From positions 26,425,001-26,489,000 of the forward strand of contig OX392545.1 of NCBI GenBank assembly GCA_947623455.1: DNA of 64,000 nucleotides, given 5' to 3'. Positions within the stretch are counted from its first letter, which is position 1, and every line of letters starts with the position of its first letter. This stretch comes from Mimachlamys varia. Lineage: Eukaryota > Mollusca > Bivalvia > Pectinida > Pectinidae. The translations under genes were made by a program, and so were the position numbers. Below the pieces are notes generated by a model that saw nothing but the letters and a program-made list of their open reading frames with translations, ran no database searches and was not told the origin of the DNA. Below, piece after piece: positions 20,565-32,481 of the stretch.

Positions 20565-23060
20565 TTTTGCCCCATTACCAATCCTTTTTAATTAGGCCGA
20601 TATTCTGTTTGTCCCACTATCAATCCTAATTCTTGTCATCTGGCTCACAATTCATCCTTACCAATCAAAACACTATTATCCATTCTTACTAATCAAATCA
20701 ATTATCCTTTTGTTTCACATCCTTACTAAACAAGCTATCATATTAATCATTTTGCCCCATTACCATTCCGAACAAATATTACCACGAATATTTGCCCCAC
20801 TTTTACAAATCTAGTCACTAATCCTTGTGTGCCACTTTTACAAATCTAGTCACTGATGTTTTTCTGCCTTTTTTAACAAATCTAGTCACTAATCCTTTTG
20901 TGCCACTTTAAACAAATCTAGTCACTAATCCTTTTGTGCCACTTTAAACAAATCTAGTCACTAATCCTTTTGTGCCACTTTAAACAAATCTAGTCACTAA
21001 TCCTTTTGTGCCACTTTTAACGAATCTAGTCACTAATCCTTTTGTGCCACTTTAAACAAATCTAGTCACTAATCCTTTTGTGCCACTTTAAACAAATCTA
21101 ATCACTAATCCTTTTGTGCCACTTTTAACGAATCTAGAAACTTATCTTTTGTCCCACTTTTAACAAATCTTATCACTAATCCCTTTGTCCCACTTTTAAC
21201 AGATCTAGTCACTAATCCTTTTGTGCCACTTTTAACAAATCTAGTCACTAATCTTTTTAACAGATTTAGTCACTAATCCTTTTGTGCCACGTTTAACAAA
21301 TCTAGAAACTAATCCTTTTGTCCCACTTTTAACAAATCTAGTCACTAATCTTTTTAACAGATCTAGTCACTAATCCTTTTGTGCCACGTTTAACAAATCT
21401 AGTCACTAATATTTTTAACAGATCTAGTCACTAATCCCTTTGTCCCACTTTTAACAAATCTAGTCACTAATCTTCTTAACAGATCTAGTCACTAATCCTT
21501 TTGTGCCACGTTTAACAAATCTAGTCACTAATCTTTTTAACAGATTTAGTCACTAATCCTTTTGTGCCACGTTTAACAAATCTAGAAACTAATCCTTTTG
21601 TCCCACTTTTAACAAATCTAGTCACTAATCTTTTTAACAGATCTAGTCACTAATCCTTTTGTGCCACGTTTAACAAATCTAGTCACTAATATTTTTAACA
21701 GATCTAGTCACTAATCCCTTTGTCCCACTTTTAACAAATCTAGTCACTAATCTTTTTAACAGATCTAGTCACTAATCCTTTTGTGCCACGTTTAACAAAT
21801 CTAGTCACTAATATTTTTAACAGATCTAGTCACTAATCCCTTTGTCACACTTTTAACAAATCTAGTCACTAATCTTTTTAACAGATCTAGTCACTAATCC
21901 TTTTGTGCCACGTTTAACAAATCTAGAAACTAATCTTTTTGACCTACTTTTAACAAATCTAGTCACTAATCCTTTTGTCACACTTTTAACAAATCTAGTC
22001 ACTAATCCTTTTGTTCCACTTTTAACAAATCTAGTCAATAATCCTTTTGTTCCACTTTTAACAAATCTAGTCAATAATCCTTTTGTTCCACTTTTAACAA
22101 ATCTAGTCACTAATCCTTTTGTTCCACTTTTAACAAATCTAGTCAATAATCCTTTTGTGCCACTTTTAACAAATCTAGTCACTAATCTTTTTAACAGATC
22201 TAGTCACTAATCCTTTTGTGCCACGTTTAACAAATCTAGAAACTAATCCTTTTGTTCCACTTTTAACAAATCTAGTCAATAATCCTTTTGTCCCACTTTT
22301 ATCAAATCTAGTCACTAATCTTTTTGTGCCACTTTTAACAAATCTAATCAATAATCCTTTTGTCCCAATTTTAACAAATCTAGTCACTAATCCTTTTGTC
22401 ACACTTTTAACAAATCTAGTCACTAATCCTTTTGTGCCACTTATAACAAATCTAGTCACTAATCCTTTTGTGCCACTTATAACAAATCTAATCAATAATC
22501 CTTTTGTCCCAATTTTAACAAATCTAGTCACTAATCCTTTTGTGCCACTCTTAACAAATCTAGAACTAATCTTTTTGACCTACTTTTTACAAATCTAGTC
22601 ACTAATCCTTTTGTCCCAACTTTTAACAAATCTAGTCACTTATCCCTTCGTCTACATATACATTCTTACTAATCGCTTTGTCCCACAATTAATCTTTAAT
22701 TATTCTTTTGTCCCACAGTTCATCCTTGCTAATCGTCTTGACCTTTAATTAATCCCTACTAATCCCTTTGTCCCATAAGTCATTCTAACTATGTGGTTGC
22801 TGAAATTTTGTCCCATCTTTCATCCTTACTGAATTTCCCCCCAAAATTAATGCATACTCTTTTGTCCCATAATTATCCTCATTTATCAATTTGTCCACAA
22901 TTGATCAATACTAACCAAGTTTGATCCCTTTTTCCGATTGTTCTTTCTATTATACATTTTGTTTCACTATCCATCTTAACTAATTCATTCCCTACACCAC
23001 AACCAATTTTAACAAATCCTGCTACTATCTTTTGTCCTACTACCCGTCCTTACTAACCTA
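20565..23060 (+). repeat. Satellite of 36-bp units with decayed edges and higher-order repeats
   Basis: The core (about 20790-22660) is built of 36-bp monomers (CTAGTCACTAATCCTTTTGT, GCCACTTTTAACAAAT) mixed with shorter ones near 25 bp (CTTTTTAACAGATCTAGTCA...). Between 21240 and 21800 a block repeats with a 280-bp period, nearly identical. A second pair of blocks starts at CGTTTAACAAATCTAGAAAC near 21910 and 22223. Both flanks (20565-20790, 22660-23060) are diverged monomers still showing CCxTTTTGTCCCAC and TCCTTACTAAT. Because 36 is divisible by three, long open frames occur on both strands; none is a gene. Confidence 0.93.
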
Positions 23061-23199
23061 ACCACTCAAATCATCTTACCCAGCACATCACCTCAAGTTG
23101 AAACCCAGCAAGTCGTTATCTTGCTTTCCAAATAACCAGCTACCAATTTTATATTATGTCATTTGATGGAACAATCCCAAGTCTTGTCAAAATGCTCAG

Positions 23200-23335
23200 C
23201 CAGGGTTATTTGTGTTTTCTCTTACCCTGAACAGGGATTTCCACACTTTTATCGGTGCGAGATTTTCTTTTCTCTTACCCTGAACAGGAATATTCACATG
23301 TTTACTGGTATGAGATTTTCTTTTCTCACTCTAGG
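23200..23335 (+). repeat. Two tandem copies of a 63-bp unit
   Basis: TTTCTCTTACCCTGAACAGG occurs twice (near 23216 and 23273), each followed by TTCACA/TTCCACA and a GAGATTTTCTTTTCTC end. Confidence 0.7.
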
Positions 23336-23380
23336 GTTAAGACACGCTACACATGCTTTTTGCACGTTCTCAACAAATGT

Positions 23381-23434
23381 ATGACGTCATAGTAACAATA
23401 CGATGACGTCACGGCAACAATACAATGACGTCCC
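23381..23434 (+). repeat. Three CRE-like ATGACGTC motifs at 22-bp spacing
   Basis: TGACGTCA at 23382-23389 and 23404-23411, TGACGTCC at 23426-23433, separated by AACAATAC spacers. TGACGTCA is the canonical CREB/ATF palindrome. No gene start lies nearby, so a regulatory role is unproven. Confidence 0.5.
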
Positions 23435-23549
23435 TTTGACACCTCAATCACACCACATCAACATTGTCTTGCATTGATGTAACGTCAATATTAGATATAC
23501 ATGAGGTTTAACAGGGTAAGAGAAAAACAATCATTCACCTCCTTGGTAG

Positions 23550-23665
23550 TGAGACAGATCTAAACCCTCGGGGTAACATTCTTAAGCTGCCAAACTCTCA
23601 GCAAGCCTGGTGTTTGGCAAATTAAGAATCTTACCCCTCGGATTGAGATTACACTGTCTCACCCC
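23550..23665. mobile_element. Foldback element
   Basis: GTGAGACAG...CCTCGGGGTAA...ATTCTTAA...GCCAAAC on the left pairs with GTTTGGC...TTAAGAAT...TTACCCCTCGG...CTGTCTCAC on the right, making a stem of roughly 50 bp around a short loop. Confidence 0.75.
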
Positions 23666-24412
23666 TAAGGGGGTGAGAGATTCTTTAAGTCTCACTAGCA
23701 ATCTAATAACCACTTTATCTGTACATTAAGATTATGTTAAGGGAGAATACTTAATGCACAAATGATGTCCCTTCCCTGGAATATGTTCATTGGTTGGACC
23801 AATCAAAGGTTTAAAGGCAGCTTGGTTTTTCATTCTGGTAGAAATAATCCTGTGGAGCTATCATATCTATGCAATAGTACTTACTGGTTTGGAAAACATA
23901 CAATTACAAATAGATTGGTATTGCCATACAGCTAGATAAACAGTATCACATTAATGACGGTGTATGATCAAGGGGAAACAACTGCTTTTCCAAATCGTAA
24001 AGTACTCACTGTTTTTTTCTGTAACCAATACCAAATGACAACCACCTGACTTTTAAATTAAATCAAAAGCGTTAATTTTATTGAAACTGTTTTGTTTTTA
24101 ATTTGGCCCATGAAGGTATAACACTAGGGGAAAACACAGAGTGAGATTAAATGTACATTCAAAATAAACAATCATCACTATTAAAACTCCCAACAGATGT
24201 GTTGTTATATCTTAAATAATATTCATCAGATTTTTAAAATGCAAAATGTAATTTCACCATTTTACTTTATACACAGTACAAATCACTCCCATTGTCAAAG
24301 TTTGACAAAGGGACCAAGAGATATTAAATTGATGTGCTTTGTTTACTTATGTTCATTGGTAAAAATTAAACCTCAATACATGTACATAGTTCATCAATGA
24401 TATTACCCGTCC

Positions 24413-24807
24413 TTAAAATCCCTATATACGTAACTTTCGGCAAAACTTGAACCGAAAATCAAACCTAATAACTTATTATATTTATAGATTTAGTTAAGAT
24501 TAACTGATATCAGTAATATTCAATATGAATTCTTTTGCTGTTACCGATACAGCAGCAGTTGAAACACGCTATTTGTAAACACGCGTCCATTTAGAACCGT
24601 CTTCTACCTTCGGTTTGTTCTTGAAGTGGGCCCCACCTGAATTATTTTCAATTGTTTGGATTTTTTTGTCAAGAGTTTCTTGTTAGTTACCACTCCAGTT
24701 TACTTCATTTTAGACTTATTTTTGAATGGTTATCAACTGGATTTTTCTTCATAGTTTTTCAGAATCCCGAAAAACTTACTGAAGTTACGTATATATCGCG
24801 CCTTTAA
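24413..24807 (+). mobile_element. TTAA-flanked MITE, copy 4 of 7
   Basis: 395 bp with both termini mutated (AAATCCCTATATACG; TATATCGCGCCTTTAA), so probably one of the older copies. TTAA flanks retained. Confidence 0.85.
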
Positions 24808-27800
24808 TACATGTACGTACTACACCAATAATTCTGGCAAATCCTTAACATATGGATTAGTGCATTATAAACAATAAACAAAGACAATTTCATCTTGAAT
24901 ATTATATTAGTCGTTTTATTTTTTAATGCATTCATTTCAAAATTAAGTATATCTATATGTCCTTTTTAGAATCAGTTCAACTTTTTTTATTTTAACTTTT
25001 AAACTCTTATATACCAACTGATTACACATTCTTGTATGTGACCAAAATAATTCACAACAAAATAACAAATAACATCTTTTTTCATACATGCAAGTCAAAC
25101 CATTGATGCTTTTAAATCTTTCACAATGTTTAGAAAACAATAAAATTTGACTCTGTTAGCATTCTGCCAAAATAAAACCCCAAAACAAAAAATAAAACCT
25201 TTTTTCTTACTTGCAAGTCAAAATATTGATGATTTAATTTTTTTTCTCAAAGCTTCAAACATTGAGATCTGACTATGACTAGTTTCTGACCAAAAATAAT
25301 TCCTCTATAACTTAAAATTACAACCTGTTTCTCATACACAATTATACACTTTATACATTATTTTTACATTGTATACAATAAAAGTGACAACTATGGTATT
25401 GTTAAAGGCAAGCTTGTTCTACCACAGAATTGAAAAGTGTGAAAATACCCACAGTATGAATGCATTTCCCCTTGAAATTTCATAATGATATATTCCAACC
25501 TTTATAATGGAAGAGTTCTTTGAGAAATGGATACGAAACTCACAGCTCATCACTGGAAGATTCATTGCGTGGAAATGCAGAGCAAATGCAGAGAAAATGC
25601 AAACATATTACATATCATTCTGAGTTTTCCAGCCTTTATTATTTATCATTTAGATATCATTCATAATTTAGCTCTTTTTAAACACTTATTCATGAATTTA
25701 TTCACTTCATAAATTACTAGCCCAGGGACTTTATATCTACAGGCAGCTGTTAATTCTACAATCCTTAAAATTTTCTTAAATTTCTCCTGGAAAATCATGA
25801 AGTGAATCTGCCTAATTGGATCTACTACTCACAACATTCAAATATGATACTTACCATTAAATAATTCTTGAATAAACAATTCAATTTAATTTCATACATA
25901 GGCTAATCAAAACACTGTTTATAAAGAAATATCTCCCCAATTTTTAAAATATTATTAACATGTAGAAATAAATATTTCACTAAATATTAAAATAGAAGTG
26001 AATTTTTTTTTTTCATCATTCTATATTTAAAAGTTCAAATAACTTGTTGGACATTATCAGTCCAATATTTTCCGATTAATAACCTTTACGATATCATAAA
26101 TCTAAAAAATTATAATACGAATACAAAAGAAAACAATACAACCACACCATGACGATTATAATACATAAGTAATTGAATACAGGTATAGACATACCTATAC
26201 ATATAGCTATAACATCTCTTAAAATTTGGCAACATGTGATAATACACAACAATACCTTTTGAAGTGATACAATGACAATTGTACTGTACACATATATTCA
26301 TTAAAAGAAGTCTTACTTTTAAAATGTAGTAGCACTATATGTAAATAAGCACTTTTTTCAAATATTGCGCTAAACCATGATCGGGTTCATTACTATGCAC
26401 TGTTTTAATCACTTTAAATTTGATCATGTGCTAAAATATGAGTGCGTAAAGATTTTTACAATTTACACTCACACAATCTGATATTTTCGCAGGCCAAATT
26501 AAACATTCCAGACAAACGTACATCATTTCTTCAGTATGTGAGTTCATATCAGTATGAATACCTCAATCAAACGGAAATTTATATCAAACATGTAAAAACT
26601 TTGCAGGCCTATGAAACCATATATATTAATTTGAGGTTACTTAAAAACTGAAGAAAATTAAAAACCTGTGAAATAAGCGATTTCGAGTGTTGCTCTAATT
26701 ATGATATCATAATACAATGTAATGTATTATGATTATCACCAGTTAATTCACTTGCCACCTCTAGACCTATGAGTGGGCACTAGAATCTTGGTAACCTTTT
26801 TTAAAGCTCTTATGTTGCACACAATATTTCGCCTTACTTCTTTATACAGCCAACCAAATGCCGACACAGTGGCATTATGGTGAAATTTTACCTTCACTGT
26901 TTGGAAGGTCCTATTCCTACTGGGTACAAAGAATAAAATACAAAGCTCTGTGTATTTTTCCTACAAAGTTTCCTATTTTGTAGCCCTTCTTCTTCAAAAT
27001 TCTTAAATCATTTAGCAGTATAAAACACGTCGGAAAATATTAAAGGAGGAAAATACTGCACTCGGCAGATAGCATTGTGAGAATACAACTTTTAAATTTC
27101 TAAAATTAGAAACACCAAGTTAATATCACATACCAACAACCTCAACATGATAATGACTCAACCAATGAGAATATAGCAAAATGTTTGTCATCAATAGTTT
27201 AATATTTGTTCATAAAAAGTTTCAAATTACATTATGGTGTAATTTCAACAAAAATACCATTTAAAAAAATAAAAAGTATTATCATTTCATGATATCAAAA
27301 TAATATCTAATATTTATTTCATAATCAAAATTACAACAAAAGCACTTTAATCCTATGCAACAGTTTTACTGTTTGAAAACAAAAAATCACTTAAAAGCTG
27401 AATTTTTGGGACTCAGATAAAATACTGACTTCATATATTATTATTATTCACTGATTAAGAGTTTTACACCAGTGGCCATGTTCATGAAACCATTATCATG
27501 CTCAAGCCAGCTTCCTTGAAACAAACCTGAATCATGACAAAGTTCAAAATGTTAAAAAGTGTGCATCATGGATCGTCACTTTTTTACCGAAACTAAACAA
27601 AATAAGATTTTTAAAATAATTTACGGGGTATAGCCGGTAAGGAAATAAAGACTTGAGCATAAAATCCATGGTTGAGCATAATGAATTCATGAATACAGGC
27701 CCAGATACTTTTTTATGTGAATTGAAATTGACTTTTATCAATTAAAATATGTATACTATACGTTAGAAAAACTAAATAAACTATTTTTCTCAATACAATG

Positions 27801-27994
27801 TATTGATGCGTTTTTCTTCATTTCATAACCCATGTTATTTCAGCTTTCAGCTTATTTAAGTCAAATATTGTTGACTTTGAAAATAAAAAAGTTGCCTTAC
27901 CTTGTAAATAAAATAATGCATATTTTTGAAAAATTGGTTGACTACTTTTTATGAAACACTCAAAAAGATAAAAAAAAAAAAAATAAGTATATTA
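24808..27994. other. AT-rich intergenic region without recognised genes
   Basis: Very AT-rich DNA. Short imperfect repeats (CATACATGCAAGTCAAA near 25083; TTACTTGCAAGTCAAA near 25207) suggest an old local duplication. The open frames here are short and rich in Ile, Tyr and Phe and show no domain. Confidence 0.5.
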
Positions 27995-28078
27995 TCTCAT
28001 TCACCCCTAAAATTTCAAAATGGACTATTCTGACCTCTGATTGGAAGAGTTCAAATGTGTCTTCAGGGGTGAATGAGT
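27995..28078 (+). mobile_element. 84-bp palindromic mini-element, copy 1 of 4
   Basis: Starts CTCATTCACCCCTAAAATTT and ends CAGGGGTGAATGAG, with TGATTGGAAGAGTT in the middle. Other copies are at 54824-54914, 58353-58436 and 59313-59394. Confidence 0.75.
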
Positions 28079-28164
28079 TTCATGAAATAATTCGTACATG
28101 TATTTATGACTTGATAATGACCATGAGCTTCATGTTATATTGTTATCATGAATATGTATCACAA

Positions 28165-28300
28165 ACTTAAGTTTGGAGCCAATCACACAATTTTTTTTCT
28201 GGACCAGTAGGCGGTCATCATATTATCTCCAAGCCAATCACACAATCACACTATTCTTCTGGACCAGAAGGCAGTCATCATATTTTCTCCTTGATGGTGT
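28165..28300 (+). repeat. Two tandem copies of a roughly 60-bp unit
   Basis: AAGCCAATCACACAAT...TTCTGGACCAGxAGGCxGTC then ATCATATTxTCTCC appears twice in succession. Confidence 0.75.
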
Positions 28301-29690
28301 TTATTTGTGCGGGTACAAATATCATCAGTCCGGCCATTCACAGAACTCCGCAAGTATCCCATGTGTGGCCTTGATATTGACCCTGAAATAAAATCAACAA
28401 CACCATTATGCATCAACTTTAACAGTTGATATTAGACTAAACGTTTGGCAAAAATTTAATAATTTTAAAGCAGATAACATAAATAACTATGTTTCCTACC
28501 ACAATAGGTGGGTGCCATTCAACTCTCAGGGTATCAAATAATCATTACAACTGTGAAATAACATTTCTGTTTATACCACACTTGGAATAAACTCTAAATG
28601 CATTTTGATTGGCTGAAATGATGAACTTTGACCGGAAAAACGTCACTTACTGATCATGATTGTTGATGTTGTCACCACTTGGTGAGAGTATGACAACAAG
28701 AGGATATGTTTTGTGAATATCATAGTCCGTGGTTCTCCGCAGTTTTTTCTGACAGAGATTGTGGTAGAAACAGGTCACATGACTCGTGGTTATTGAATAT
28801 GGAATTTATTTCACTTTTGATCACTATTTTTTAAAAAATAGAAAAGACCCTCGCTTAAGCTTGTGTCTTTTGTAACTTTTGAAAAATAATTAACTCGAGT
28901 GAAATTAATTCCATATCCAACAACCACTCATTGTGCAACTTCTATATATACTGTATAGTTAATTTATGGCCTGTCACATGATAAAAAGCAATTAAAAAGT
29001 AAAAGGAGGACAAGTTGGCAGCCTGGTTCCATATACATGAAGTATATATATTCTTTTTACAAAGGCTGCAGGAGTTTTCGTTTTCTTTTTAACCTTATAT
29101 TCCATACAGAATTCTATATTCTATAAAGAGAGCTCTACAAATTACAATGGATGCAATATGGCCAAACAATGCTAGTCATGAAAAATATGAAATTAAAGGG
29201 AGATAACTACAGAAAATGTTCTTGATTTATGAGTTGTACAGTAAAAACTGAATGTCGAACGAAACTGATAGGAAGGCTGAAACCATCAAAGTGAATTACC
29301 AGAGGTTCTACCACAGGAAACAAACTAAAACAGCCGGGAAGATGAGTACGTAAATACTGGTACATAAATTATTTTATACATATATATGATATTCATATTG
29401 TAATCTAAAAAATCATCAAATCTCATTGTAAAGATAACAAATTTCATTTAAACCTAAATCCTATAAAAATTCCCGTTCAAATTTTTCGGTTGTATGGTAA
29501 TTAACTTCTATGTTGTATTTGTCTCTGACATTTTTGAGTTTTGCATTAATGCATTGCCTTCATATAGCTCTATCTGGTTTGTTTACAATATATCAGGTGC
29601 TTTACCTTCATATTGGTCCATCCACCTCATCATTTCATGCTTATACATGTACTTGGTTTGACCTCTACCATTTGACCACTGTGTTTTGAC
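28301..29690. other. Intergenic, nothing recognised
   Basis: No supported gene. One AT-rich inverted stretch near 28790-28925 pairs TATTGAATATGGAATTTATTTCAC with a GTGAAATTAATTCCATATCC segment (a small foldback). Confidence 0.45.
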
Positions 29691-30950
29691 TGTAGCCCTG
29701 ATATTCTACAACCTAACTTTGAACTGTATGATCATGACCAAAACTAAATATTTTAAGTTCAATTTAACCTAGACACCTAAGATTTAACCTAATCTTAACC
29801 TTCCTGTATGGCTAGACATTTGTATGATTTACCTTAACCGTTTGACCTATGATTTGACCTCTATGATTTGACCTATGATTTGACCTCTATGGTTTGACCT
29901 ATGATTGACCTCTACGATTTGACCTATGATTTGATCTTTGCAGTTTTGTGTCTAAGGCTAGACATCTGTATAATTTTGTCCACAGTTTGACTGATGGCTT
30001 GACCTCTACAGTTTGACCTCTACAGTTTGACCTCTACAGTTTGACCTTTAGTTTGACCTCTACAGTTTGACCTATAGTTTGATCTCTACAGGTTTGTCTC
30101 TAAGGCTAGACATCCGTGTAATATCGTCTACAGCTTGACCTCTGTGGTTTGACTTTTAGAGTTGACCTCTATGATTGACTCTTTTACTAGTATATGATTT
30201 GAACTTAATTGTTTAATCTATATGGCTATCTAAACAAGAGGCCCAGAGGGCCTGTATCGCTCACCTGGATACATTGATATCTAGCTATATATAGGTAATC
30301 ATAAAATATTTTATTTTTGGCCCCTATCAGCTCCCTGAGGGGTCAGTCCCACCATTAGTACAATTTTGAATCCTGAGCACCTAGAGAATATTCCTGCCAA
30401 ATAAGGCTTATTTCCAACCGGTTGTTATGGAGAAGAAGTCACTTAAACCAATATAGCTAAATAACCCTTTTTGGCCCTGCCCCTCAGCCCCATGGGGGGT
30501 CAGTCCCACCATTAGTACAAATTGAATCCTGAGCACCTAAGGAATATTCCTGCCAAATAAGGCTGATTTCCTATCAGTGGTTATGGAGAAGAAGTCGATT
30601 AAACAATTGTTGATGGACGATGGAAGGACGACGGACGCCACGGTATGTCATAATCTCACCTTGGTCCTTTGGACCTTATGAGCTAATAATACACCTGTGA
30701 TTGACCTAGGAGCTATGGTTTAACCATTTTATCTATTTGGTCAGACCTCTATGGTTAAACCTTTTTAGTTTTAATTCTAACTTAAAGGTTTAACATCTAT
30801 GGTTTAACCTCCATGGTTTGACTTCTACAGTTTGACCTCTATAGTTTGACCTCAATGTTTTGACCTGTATGGTTTGACCTCTTTGGTTTGACCTCTATGG
30901 TTTGACCTCTGTGGTTTGACCTGTATGGTTTACCTTCACAGTTAATTCCA
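29690..30950 (+). repeat. TTTGACCTCTAYRG minisatellite, interrupted
   Basis: A degenerate unit of about 14 bp (GTTTGACCTCTACA or GTTTGACCTCTATG) recurs many times in 29690-30190 and again in 30770-30945. The array reaches the sulfite oxidase stop codon and is split by the transposon-like repeat at 30233-30690. The SUOX 3' UTR must run through it. Confidence 0.85.
30233..30690 (+). mobile_element. Bivalve-type AAGAGGCCCAGAGGGCC repeat with internal duplication
   Basis: Begins AAGAGGCCCAGAGGGCCTGT, ATCGCTCACCTGG and ends in GGACGACGGACGCCACGG followed by TCTCACCTTGGTCCTTTGGA. Inside, a unit of about 180 bp (GGGGTCAGTCCCACCATTAG ... GTTATGGAGAAGAAGTC) occurs twice. I recognise this as a widespread bivalve interspersed repeat but cannot name its family. 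Confidence 0.7.
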
Positions 30951-30955
30951 GATGT

Positions 30956-32481
30956 TTACCACCAAGATGTCTTTTTCTTTGATGCCGGAGCCCCTTCTCC
31001 TGGGACCTTGACGTCGACCTTGAACCAAGCGTTACTAAGAACACCCCTCAAGTTCCAGATCCCATCAACATTGTCCGGTTGTACATTATACGAGGAGTCG
31101 ACAGCCTTGCATCTTATTTCTACATCCTTACTGTCTGCAGGTAACGGAATGGTCGCTTCCCATAGCGTCCATGCGTATGTCTTGTACAAAGGCTGGTCGG
31201 GGCGTTTCAGCTCTGCAGAGTGCCATGTCTTTCCTCCATCGGTTGTCACGTCGACTCGGACGATGCCACGACCGCCTCCGCTCCATGCGTAACCTTTGAC
31301 TGTCACTTCGCTTGCGCCTTCTTCTAGACTTGATCCATTTACGGGCTCACAGATGGCACTGTTAACAGGAAGCTCCTGAATGGCGGGAACCGTACTAAAA
31401 TCAACGTTATGCCAGTCAATTGATGCGTGGAAACCTTTGTAATCTTTCTGTTGCCAATGGCAATCACTTTCCTTTTTTGACAGTGTTATTTTGTGCAACC
31501 ATTTAACCTGTCTTGCCCCTACGATTCCAGGAAGAACGATTCTCACGGGATAGCCGTGGTCCCGGGGGATATCTTCTCCGTTCATTTCATAAGCAACAAT
31601 AATGTCCCTCTTGAGGCGCCGGGCAAGTTCGATCGGGATAGATGCTCCGTATTTGGAGCCTGTTGGGTCCTGATCCAAACCATCGAATATGATGTGATCA
31701 CAATCGACTGAGTCAATATCAATCCCAGAATACTTCAACAAATCGTCAAGACATACTCCGGCCCATTCTGCATTACTAATGGCAGCTGCACCCCAGTTCA
31801 GTCCCTTGACGGGTTTGATCTTGACCATTTCGCTACGTCGGTTACCAGCGCATTGTACAATGGAGGCTACAGATTTCTTCTGAAATCGATTTTTCAAATC
31901 ACTGAGAGTTAATCCTTTTGTTCGAGATGCTCCTTCAATACCAACTTCCAACTTGTACGTCTTTGGATCGACATCTGGAACAGGAAGGTGGTTACGCACA
32001 AAAAATAGGTCATTTGGCGTGAGGAAGTTGTCAGGGAGAAGCTGCAAAGGAGGTTCAGCATTGAAAGGGGTTGATGAACTTGGCTTCAAGGCAGGGTGTC
32101 GCTTTGGATCATTGGCATAGGGATTGCTTGAATCACGCTCCTCTACTTTGGGGACTTCCGTAATATTTCCAATACGAAGTTCTTCAAGCATTTCAAACAC
32201 TTCTTTGTTTTTGTGGACAGCGTACATGCTCCAGAATGGGTCCATGGCACCACCAGCTGCAAGCAGAATCTTGCTCCCACCCGGATGGTTCCCCACAAAA
32301 TCTGTCACGTCATAAACTCCATTTTTGTAGGTCATCCAGATTCTTGTGTCCTTCGTCTTGCGTTTACTGACATCTGATAACGTGTAGGTAGGTAGACCGG
32401 GAACAATAGATCCTGGCTCACGCTCCTCGGCTGAGGCGGCTAGATGTGGTTCATTTTGGGACTTGGCTAACAATGTCAGAC
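30956..32481 (-). CDS. SUOX: SUOX exon 2 (cytochrome b5, molybdopterin, dimerisation domains)
   Basis: Acceptor TCATTGCAG precedes 32481. A single 1,526-nt exon holds the whole catalytic part, ending KKKTSWW and TAA at 30956-30958. Large single 3' exons of this kind are usual for SUOX. Confidence 0.95.

Noticed and set aside
21862..22598. Four overlapping 100-126-codon frames on both strands (repeats of VTNPFVPLLTNL or TRFVKSGTKGL)
   Set aside because: They are translations of the 36-bp satellite, which stays open on both strands because its unit is divisible by three.
31008..32315. Several plus-strand frames of 60-94 codons
   Set aside because: Antisense shadows of sulfite oxidase exon 2.
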